A program made the translations under genes and the position numbers. From contig NZ_CP053482.1 in assembly GCF_016772315.1 (NCBI RefSeq), forward strand, positions 3,715,501 to 3,779,500: DNA of 64,000 nt, given 5' to 3'. The stretch comes from Thiothrix subterranea. GTDB lineage: Bacteria > Pseudomonadota > Gammaproteobacteria > Thiotrichales > Thiotrichaceae. The notes under the pieces were generated by a model. That model saw only the letters and a program-made list of their open reading frames with translations. It was not told the origin of the DNA and searched no databases. Positions 57,587 to 64,000 of the stretch are shown one piece after another (within the stretch, counting starts at the first letter, position 1; every line of letters begins with the position of its first letter).

Positions 57587-58714
57587 GTGATTTATCGCAA
57601 GGAAATTGACGGGTTACGCGCTCTAGCAGTGCTGCCCGTGATGTTGTTTCATGCCGGATTCAGCACCTTTGGTGGTGGATTCGTGGGCGTGGATGTCTTT
57701 TTTGTCATCAGTGGCTATTTGATTACGTCAATTATTCTGGCTGAACTGGAGACAGGCACGTTCAGTCTCGCGGGCTTTTACGAACGGCGGGCGCGGCGGA
57801 TTTTGCCCGCGTTATTCTTTGTATTGCTGGCGTGTTTGCCTTTGGCGTGGTGGTGGCTATTGCCGCATGAATTGGTCGCGTTTGGGGAAAGCTTGATCGC
57901 GGTGGCGGTGTTTGCATCGAATATTTTGTTTTGGTTGCAAACCGACTATTTTGCGGCGACGGCAGAGCAGATTCCGTTATTGCATACCTGGAGCTTGGCG
58001 GTTGAGGAGCAGTATTATCTGGTGTTCCCGCTGTTGATGTTGCTGGCGTGGGGCTTGGGTAAGCGCTGGTTGCTGGGCTTGTTGGCGGTGATTGCGCTAC
58101 TGAGTTTGGGCTGGTCGGAATGGTTGTGGCGGAACTCGGTCGAAGCCAATTTCTATTTGATTCCCAGCCGTGCATGGGAATTATTGGTGGGGGCATTGGC
58201 GGCATTTTATTGGCAAAAACACCCGTTTCCACAAGGAATCTTGGCGCAAATTGGCAGTCTATTGGGTATCGCTTTATTGGCTTACGCGGTATTGTTTTTT
58301 AATGAGGGGATGCCGTTTCCAAGCCTGTATGCGCTAGTGCCGACGCTTGGCGCGGTATTGTTGATTGTGTTTGCAACGCCCGCGACATGGGTTGGTCAAT
58401 TGCTGGCATTCCCGCCGTTGGTGCGGGTGGGGCTGATTTCGTACAGTGCGTATTTGTGGCATCAGCCGGTATTCGTGTTTGCGCGGCTGCAAGCGTTGGA
58501 AGAACCGAGCCAAAGTGTCATGGCAGCGCTGATAGCGTTGAGTTTGGGGCTGGCGTGGTTTAGCTGGCGTTTTGTGGAAAAACCGTTTCGCAATCGGCAG
58601 CGTTTTACCCGAACCCAAGTATTCGCGTGGGCATTGGTTGGTAGTGTGCTGTTCATTGCAGTGGGGGCAGTGTTGGTGTTGACCGATGGCTTTGCGGGGC
58701 GTTTTGCGGATTGA
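57587..58714 (+). CDS. Acyltransferase 3 family membrane protein (OafA/OatA-type, without fused SGNH domain)
   Basis: 375 residues, about ten TM helices. YRKEIDGLRALAVLPVMLFH has the conserved Arg and His, followed by GGGFVGVDVFFVISGYLIT and FYERRARRILPALF, all signature of acyltransferase 3 proteins that O-acetylate surface polysaccharides. HTWSLAVEEQYYLVFPLLML is the second block. In many relatives a C-terminal SGNH domain follows; here the chain ends and the SGNH domain is a separate gene 7 bp downstream. The start is GTG at 57587, 8 bp after the PRK-like gene, so all three may be co-transcribed. Confidence 0.9.
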   Translation: MIYRKEIDGLRALAVLPVMLFHAGFSTFGGGFVGVDVFFVISGYLITSIILAELETGTFSLAGFYERRARRILPALFFVLLACLPLAWWWLLPHELVAFGESLIAVAVFASNILFWLQTDYFAATAEQIPLLHTWSLAVEEQYYLVFPLLMLLAWGLGKRWLLGLLAVIALLSLGWSEWLWRNSVEANFYLIPSRAWELLVGALAAFYWQKHPFPQGILAQIGSLLGIALLAYAVLFFNEGMPFPSLYALVPTLGAVLLIVFATPATWVGQLLAFPPLVRVGLISYSAYLWHQPVFVFARLQALEEPSQSVMAALIALSLGLAWFSWRFVEKPFRNRQRFTRTQVFAWALVGSVLFIAVGAVLVLTDGFAGRFAD

Positions 58715-58721
58715 AGAACCT

Positions 58722-59534
58722 ATGATGAAAATTTACGTGCCGTTATTGCTAGGTTTGTTGTGTATCGGTGGCATGACGCCGGTGTGGGCGGATGCGTCGT
58801 CTGAGGCTTTACTCAAGGCGGCGGATACCGAAGCCAGTGGTGAATACACCCGCCAGCGCTTTCTCGCGGTGCAGAAAAAACCGTTTGATGCGGCGGATGC
58901 ACGTAAAAAAGTGCTAATCATTGGCGATAGTCACGCGCAGGATTTTTTTAACGGTGTGCTGGAAAATGGTTATTTGAGCGCTTATCAACTGAGTACCCGC
59001 TACATTCCGACCCGTTGCCAAATGGTATGGGGCGATAAAGGTGCTGAATTTGTTCAGTCGAAAGACACGGCACTGTGTGCGGAATCGGATAATGTGACGC
59101 AAGCCGCCGCGCAGATTGCCGAGGCGGATGTGGTCATTATGGTGGCGCGTTGGCAAGAGTGGGCAGCAACATTGTTACCGGAGACGATTCAACAGATGAA
59201 GCTGCGGGCGGATCAGCAATTGATCGTCATTGGGGCAAAGGATTTCGGCAAAATTTCCATTAGGAATTACATGAAGCTGTCTGCTGATGAACGGCTGGCT
59301 TTGCGTAACAAAGTTGATCCGAAACCGTTGGCAAGTAACCAATGGTTACGCGATACCTTGGGCGCGGCGGTGTTTATTGATCAGCAGCGCCTGATTTGCG
59401 GTGAGGGCGACAGTTGCCGCCTGTTCACCGATGCGGGGGAATTGTTGTCGTATGACGGCGGGCATTTAACCCCCGCCGGGGCGAAATACGTCGGCAAGTT
59501 ATTGTTTACCGAATCATTGCTCCAAGGGCTTTAA
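58722..59534 (+). CDS. Secreted SGNH-hydrolase-like protein, partner of the acyltransferase
   Basis: About 270 residues from ATG ATG at 58722/58725. A signal peptide (MKIYVPLLLGLLCIGGMTPVWA) exports it. The SGNH fold is shown by block I VLIIGDSHAQDFFNGV with nucleophile Ser, MVARWQEWAA, and block V DGGHLTPAGAKYVGKL with the Asp and His. It is the domain that usually follows the acyltransferase in one chain and completes acetyl transfer in the periplasm. The own signal peptide shows that the split is functional and not a frameshift. The 3' end overlaps the convergent helicase gene by 21 bp. Confidence 0.88.
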   Translation: MMKIYVPLLLGLLCIGGMTPVWADASSEALLKAADTEASGEYTRQRFLAVQKKPFDAADARKKVLIIGDSHAQDFFNGVLENGYLSAYQLSTRYIPTRCQMVWGDKGAEFVQSKDTALCAESDNVTQAAAQIAEADVVIMVARWQEWAATLLPETIQQMKLRADQQLIVIGAKDFGKISIRNYMKLSADERLALRNKVDPKPLASNQWLRDTLGAAVFIDQQRLICGEGDSCRLFTDAGELLSYDGGHLTPAGAKYVGKLLFTESLLQGL

Positions 59535-62500
59535 TAAATCCAACAAATCTTCGGAACTGAAGCGCACGCCTTCTTGTGCGCCGGTTTCTGAATACAAGCC
59601 ATTGGCGAGCATCTGCTTTTTTTCCTGCAATTTGAGAATCTTTTCTTCTACCGTGTCTTCGGTAATCAGCTTGTAGACGAAGACGGGTTTGTCTTGCCCA
59701 ATGCGGTAAGCGCGGTCGGTGGCTTGTTGTTCCACTGCCGGATTCCACCAAGGGTCGTAGTGAATCACGGTATCCGCAGCGGTTAAGTTTAGCCCAGTCC
59801 CCCCAGCTTTTAGGCTAATCAGGAACACTGTCGCATCACCTTCTTGGAAGTGCGCAATGACTTCTTCGCGATTTTTGGTTTGCCCGGTGAGTTTGGCGTA
59901 AACGATATTGGCGGCGACCAATTCGGCTTCGATGAGTGCCAGCATCGAGGTGAATTGTGAGAATAACAGTACTTTACGACCTTCTTCTAACATTTCAGGT
60001 AACAAGGTCATCAACAATTCGAGCTTGGCGGATTGCTCAACATTTTTGGCTTTGTCGAGCTTAACCAGACGCGGGTCGCAACACACTTGGCGCAGTTTTA
60101 GCAAGGCATCCAGAATCATAATGTGGCTGCGAGCGAAACCGTTGCGGCTGATTTCTTCCTGTAATTTGGTGTCCATCGCCAAGCGCACAGTTTCGTAAAG
60201 GTCGCGTTGTTTGCCTTCGAGCGCCACGCTGCGGATGATTTCGCTTTTCGGCGGTAATTCACTGGCGACCAGTTCCTTGGTGCGGCGCAACATAAAGGGC
60301 AGGACGCGCTGGCGTAATTGCTGCTGCCTGCCTGCATCGCCTTGCTTTTCAATGGGATTGCGGAACAGGCGCGTAAATTTGTCGTGCGCACCTAAAAAAC
60401 CGGGCATCAGGAAATGGTACATTGACCATAATTCACCCAGATGATTTTCCAGCGGTGTACCTGTCAGGCATAGGCGATGCTTGGCTTTGAGGGTGTAAAT
60501 GACTTGGGTGGTGCGTGAAGCGGCGTTTTTAATCGCTTGCGCTTCGTCCAAAATCAGGTAGTGGAAGGTGTGGCGCAAATACTGTTCTTCGTCACGCACA
60601 ATCAAAGGGTAAGTGGTGAGCAGCAAATCGTATTCACCCAGTTTGTCGAAATGCTGGTGGCGGTCGTTGCCGTGAATCACTCGCACCCGCAAATCGGGGG
60701 TGAAACGGGCGGCTTCGCGTCGCCAATTGCCCATTAAGCTGGTGGGGGCGATGACTAGGGCGGGTTGGGTTAAGCGCCCCGCTTGCTTTTCGATGAGCAA
60801 ATGGGCGAGGGCTTGCAAGGTTTTGCCCAAGCCCATGTCATCGGCGAGGATGCCATTGAATTGGTATTCGCGTAAGAATTGCAGCCAGCTCAAGCCTTCG
60901 TGTTGGTAATGGCGCAAGTCGGCATTCAGCCCTTCGGGTAAGTTAACAGCTTGAATCCCTTGGAAATCCCGTAACTTTTGGGTGAGCGCCAGCAATTCTT
61001 CTGCGCCTTTCCATTTCATGCCGGGGGCATTGAGCAGTGCGCCTAGATTCGTGCCTTGGTATTTGCTGAGTTCCAAATTGCCATCGGCATTCAGGGGTTG
61101 GTGGTCGTAGAGTTCCACCAGTGTTTCGAGGATTCCGGCGAGGCGATGCGATTCGAGTTTTGCCCAGCGATTGCCGGAAAGCGGCACGAAAATGTACGGT
61201 TGGCGTTCCAGCAAATCGCGCAAGGCTTGCGGGCTTTCCATTTGCCCCAGCATTTCCACCAGAATCGGCAACAGATTGATGCGTTGTCCGTCGACTTCAA
61301 AACCGAGGCTGATTTCAAACCAGTCGTTGCCATTCGCGCTTTCTTCCCACGCGGCATCGAGATCCCCAACGATGTCAAAATGCAGGTCGAAATTGTCGTC
61401 CAACGTGACATTCCAGCCGGAATCGCGCAGTGCGGTCACGCCATGATCGAGGAAATCATTCCAACGTAACGCCGTCAGCGACGGGGTATCGGGGTGCATC
61501 AGCAATTCGAGGCGGTGCAGGTCGCTAAAGCGGGTATTGACGCTTTCAAAACCGTAATCGGCAAGCGTGTCGAGCGCGTCCTGTTCCGTCGTAAGGTTGC
61601 GGTGAATGCGGTAACGGTTGGCACCGACTTTGTGCAAGCTGCTGGGTTTGTGTTGCGCGGGTTGCAACACATGCCCTGCGTAGTTAAAGCGCAAACTGGC
61701 AATGTGGGTATCGTGACCCGTGTCCGGTAGGCGGGTGCAGCGCAAGTACAAATCCGGGGTGGGTTCGGCGTGTAAATCGTCAATGTGTTGGCGGATTTTC
61801 GGTGAGGGCGCGGGAATATCCACATCCGGCAGGGCTTCCAGCAAACGTTCGCTGACGGTTTCGGCTTGCGCGGCGGGAATCGGGGGCGCATTCAGGAATT
61901 TTTCGACTTGCGTGGGGCTAAGGTCGGGGTGCTCCAGCAAGCCGCAGGTGCGGGTGGCGGTGTCGATATACCAGAATTTGTTGTTGAGCCAAAAATGTTC
62001 GGTAATGGGGCGGTCGGTTTGTAATTCAACGGTGAATTCTTGCTTATCGTTGGCTTGCCAGATGAATTGTAAGCCGAGCGGTGCGCCATGCTTTAAGGGT
62101 TGGGCTTCGCGTTGCCAAGTGTCGACGGTTGCCCAAAAAGCGCGTCCGGTTTTTAGCACTTCCAGCAGGGCCTGTTCGCCGTGTTTGCCGCTTAAATTGC
62201 CCTTGTTCCAGTGATGCAAAAAGCGCATTCCGGGCATGGCAAGTAATTGCGCGATCATTAAGTCGTGGGGTTCATACGCGAAATTGCGGGCGCGGTACGG
62301 GGTTAGCAGGGCTTCGAGTTGTACGTGTGAGGGTTTGCCGTAGCCACCTTTTTTGAGGGTATTGGCTTTGTACAAGCTCAAGGTAAGTTGCTGGTGGCTA
62401 TCGGCATCTAAAAAATACAGTAAGTCGGCACCGGGTACGTCATTTTCTGGGCTAAACAGTGGGCTGTCGTGGGTGTCGCTGGCGGTTCTTAAACTCTGCA

Positions 62501-62939
62501 ACCATACATCGACCGGCGAACGTGTGACGGCTGCTCTGGCGGTGGTGGGCATGGTGGCGGCGGTAAACGCTGGCACGGGCTTGCGTTGCGGTTCTCTGGC
62601 TTTTTGTTTGCGGGCGTGTTCGAGGTATTCAAACAGGGCGGCGACGGCGTGTTTGCAGGCCATGGTGACGGGGCAGGTGCAAACGCCGGTGATCCAACGC
62701 GGTGATTGTTCGTTGTAATTGATGACGGTGACGTAGGGTTCTTTACTGCTGCCTTGTACTTTCGCGGTGATGGATACATTGCCATTGCCGCTTTTTTCTG
62801 CACGAAAATTGGTGACTTTGCCCGTGTCGTAATAGTCGATACCCCGCTCCAGCGTCACGGTGTCGAATACGTTGAATAGGACGGATGGGGGGAGGTTGTT
62901 ATCGGCCAGTAAGTCGAGATGTTTAGTTTTCAAATGCAT
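59514..62939 (-). CDS. SNF2-family DNA/RNA helicase with N-terminal SWIM zinc finger
   Basis: 1141 residues from the ATG at 62939 (HLKTKHLDLLADNNLPPSVL); an in-frame extension to 63068 has no supporting site. SWIM finger CTCPVTMACKHAVAALFEY (CxCxnCxH) at about residues 85-105. The middle part is a long family-specific region. The SNF2 ATPase is C-terminal: ILADDMGLGKTLQALAHLL (motif I), LILDEAQAIKN (motif II, DEAQ), LCLTGTPLENHLGELWSMYH (III), FLISLKAGGTGLNLTAADTV (V) and ATDRAYRIGQDKPVFVYKLI (VI). It is a double-strand DNA translocase that probably remodels protein-DNA complexes, like RapA relatives. Upstream is mscL, same strand. Confidence 0.93.
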   Translation of the reverse strand: MHLKTKHLDLLADNNLPPSVLFNVFDTVTLERGIDYYDTGKVTNFRAEKSGNGNVSITAKVQGSSKEPYVTVINYNEQSPRWITGVCTCPVTMACKHAVAALFEYLEHARKQKAREPQRKPVPAFTAATMPTTARAAVTRSPVDVWLQSLRTASDTHDSPLFSPENDVPGADLLYFLDADSHQQLTLSLYKANTLKKGGYGKPSHVQLEALLTPYRARNFAYEPHDLMIAQLLAMPGMRFLHHWNKGNLSGKHGEQALLEVLKTGRAFWATVDTWQREAQPLKHGAPLGLQFIWQANDKQEFTVELQTDRPITEHFWLNNKFWYIDTATRTCGLLEHPDLSPTQVEKFLNAPPIPAAQAETVSERLLEALPDVDIPAPSPKIRQHIDDLHAEPTPDLYLRCTRLPDTGHDTHIASLRFNYAGHVLQPAQHKPSSLHKVGANRYRIHRNLTTEQDALDTLADYGFESVNTRFSDLHRLELLMHPDTPSLTALRWNDFLDHGVTALRDSGWNVTLDDNFDLHFDIVGDLDAAWEESANGNDWFEISLGFEVDGQRINLLPILVEMLGQMESPQALRDLLERQPYIFVPLSGNRWAKLESHRLAGILETLVELYDHQPLNADGNLELSKYQGTNLGALLNAPGMKWKGAEELLALTQKLRDFQGIQAVNLPEGLNADLRHYQHEGLSWLQFLREYQFNGILADDMGLGKTLQALAHLLIEKQAGRLTQPALVIAPTSLMGNWRREAARFTPDLRVRVIHGNDRHQHFDKLGEYDLLLTTYPLIVRDEEQYLRHTFHYLILDEAQAIKNAASRTTQVIYTLKAKHRLCLTGTPLENHLGELWSMYHFLMPGFLGAHDKFTRLFRNPIEKQGDAGRQQQLRQRVLPFMLRRTKELVASELPPKSEIIRSVALEGKQRDLYETVRLAMDTKLQEEISRNGFARSHIMILDALLKLRQVCCDPRLVKLDKAKNVEQSAKLELLMTLLPEMLEEGRKVLLFSQFTSMLALIEAELVAANIVYAKLTGQTKNREEVIAHFQEGDATVFLISLKAGGTGLNLTAADTVIHYDPWWNPAVEQQATDRAYRIGQDKPVFVYKLITEDTVEEKILKLQEKKQMLANGLYSETGAQEGVRFSSEDLLDLLKPLEQ

Positions 62940-63087
62940 TGCGTTTGTGTATCTACCAGACTGAATTTTTAGTCGGGTAACATTGTGCAGTGAAGGGCTG
63001 GCTTTGTCACGGCAATTAAGCCGTGTGTTGAGCGTTTGGATGTGAACAAAGGGGAGCTTTGCCCACATCCTCGTGAAAACAGAGGCT

Positions 63088-63498
63088 TTATTTCTGCTTT
63101 AACAGATCACGGATTTCGCCTAATAACACTTCTTGATTAGACGGTGCTGCCGGTGCTGGTGCGACTTCTTCTTTGCGCTTTAGCTTGTTCATGGCTTTAA
63201 TCGCAATAAAAATCGCAAGTGCCACAATCGTGAAGTCAAAAACAGTTTGGATAAACGCACCATAAGCCAAGACTAAATCGGGGATAGGCGGGACAGCCGC
63301 GGGGTCGCCTGCTTTGAGCAGAATGCCCATTTTGCTGAAGTCGACTCCGCCGATCAACAAGCCCAGCAGTGGCATCACGACACCATCCACGAAGGCGGAG
63401 ACGATTTTGCCGAAGGCAGCGCCGATAATGACACCCACGGCGAGATCGACCACATTGCCTTTCATGGCAAACTCTTTGAATTCACTGACGAAACTCAT
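63088..63498 (-). CDS. mscL: Large-conductance mechanosensitive channel
   Basis: 136 residues from ATG at 63498, with GGAGG five bases upstream. MscL is a homopentameric inner-membrane emergency valve opening at high tension. [20 protein letters not shown] is the N-terminal amphipathic helix with the pore TM1 ([20 protein letters not shown]). [20 protein letters not shown] is TM2 and the C-terminal helix [14 protein letters not shown] follows. Length normal. Confidence 0.97.
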   Translation of the reverse strand: MSFVSEFKEFAMKGNVVDLAVGVIIGAAFGKIVSAFVDGVVMPLLGLLIGGVDFSKMGILLKAGDPAAVPPIPDLVLAYGAFIQTVFDFTIVALAIFIAIKAMNKLKRKEEVAPAPAAPSNQEVLLGEIRDLLKQK

Positions 63499-63637
63499 AC
63501 ATACCTCCAATGTTTGTAAAAAAACTGTCTATCTGACGACATAAGTGTGATTTTGGTTCACCATTTTCAACGTATCGCTAAAGACTTCACCGAACCAGTA
63601 GTTTAAGACAATGTTCAAAATTTTGGGTATGAGCGCG

Positions 63638-64000
63638 TTATTTTTTATTGCCGAGCGCACAAATCGGGCAATCGGGGTCTGGCGTTAAGCGCATGTCACG
63701 CCAGCGCATCTGCTTCGCATCCAGCAATAACAGCCGCCCGCTGAGCGTGGGCAAATCCAATAACGCTTTGAGGGTTTCTGCGGCTTGCATACTGCCAATA
63801 ATGCCCGCCAATGGCGCAAGAATGCCGGTGGTGCTACAGGTGTCCTCCTGCGTGCCGTCTTCCGTGTAAAGGCAGCGGTAGCACGCGGTACGCGGCTGGC
63901 GAAAGTCGAAGGTGGTGATTTGCCCTTCTAAACGAATCACCGCGCCTGAAATCAATGGCTTGGCGGCGATTTTGCACGCACGGTTGAGCGCAAAGCGCGT
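63638..64000 (-). CDS. MoeB/ThiF/HesA-family adenylyltransferase, C-terminal part (gene continues past window)
   Basis: The frame is open to the window edge, so only about 120 C-terminal residues are seen. ACYRCLYTEDGTQEDTCSTT gives two Cys of the zinc site; CPICAL at the end gives the other two. TTGILAPLAGIIGSMQAAE is the family motif. These enzymes adenylate the C-terminus of MoaD- or ThiS-like proteins for molybdopterin or thiamin synthesis. MoeB would fit the Mo enzyme in this window, but the distinction from ThiF needs the missing part. Confidence 0.9.
   Translation of the reverse strand, partial: TRFALNRACKIAAKPLISGAVIRLEGQITTFDFRQPRTACYRCLYTEDGTQEDTCSTTGILAPLAGIIGSMQAAETLKALLDLPTLSGRLLLLDAKQMRWRDMRLTPDPDCPICALGNKK

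Noticed and set aside
58686-58721. Frameshift joining the acyltransferase and SGNH genes
   Set aside because: The SGNH gene has its own signal peptide and start codons, so two genuine proteins are more likely than a broken fusion.
1-64000. CRISPR arrays, rRNA and tRNA genes
   Set aside because: No regularly spaced direct repeats and no recognisable rRNA or tRNA sequence were seen; the repeated elements found are attC sites and gene-end copies.

Overview
The window looks like chromosome of a sulfur-oxidising gammaproteobacterium of the Thiothrix/Thiotrichaceae kind. The reasons are a flavocytochrome c sulfide dehydrogenase operon, a Phs/Psr-type molybdoenzyme operon, a phosphoribulokinase homologue, gammaproteobacterial housekeeping genes (dnaB, alr, uvrA, hflKC, glnS, mscL, bcp) and a generally moderate GC content broken by AT-rich islands. 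The genus is an inference; no rRNA or tRNA gene is present to confirm it.

Layout. 1-9.7 kb: 3' part of dnaB with an intein in its P-loop, alr, an SH3-type envelope protein, a BaeSR-like two-component system followed by two Spy-like periplasmic proteins, then an OmpA-like protein and an MscS-like channel. 9.7-12.4 kb: a small DMT-type membrane protein, a fused AAA ATPase/DUF4435-like protein (candidate PARIS-like defence gene) and an immunity-like protein. 12.6-18.1 kb: uvrA followed by a VapBC pair, a GIY-YIG-like gene and an Rpn nuclease, with two extra relics of the uvrA 3' end between and after them. 18.1-21.1 kb: a hemerythrin-like protein, a NYN-domain protein and hflKC. 21.2-30.7 kb: a conflict-type region with a SEFIR-NACHT-FGE protein whose C-terminus looks like a diversity-generating retroelement (DGR) variable region, and a 1788-residue protein with two alpha/beta-hydrolase domains and a CHAT protease; an rlpA-like gene and a long palindromic repeat lie between them.

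30.7-48.8 kb: glnS, a SLAC1/TehA-type anion channel with a small conserved partner, a PhsABC-like operon, a beta-propeller protein, a minus-strand cluster (Rieske, NifX-like, outer-membrane-like, hydrolase, Bcp) and, divergent from it, a five-gene operon joining a bd-type oxidase fused to cytochrome c with FccB and c-type cytochromes. This operon could carry electrons from sulfide through cytochromes c to oxygen. 49.0-56.5 kb: AT-rich integron-type gene cassettes with four recognisable attC sites, one of them split by an IS1182-like element; no integrase is present in the window. 56.6-64 kb: a phosphoribulokinase-like protein with replaced catalytic residues, a split acyltransferase/SGNH pair, a SNF2/SWIM helicase, mscL and the 3' part of a moeB/thiF-like gene.

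The items most worth following are the candidate DGR target, the hydrolase-hydrolase-CHAT protein, the repeated uvrA tails, the sulfide-linked bd/cytochrome c operon, the phosphoribulokinase pseudoenzyme and the cassette array.
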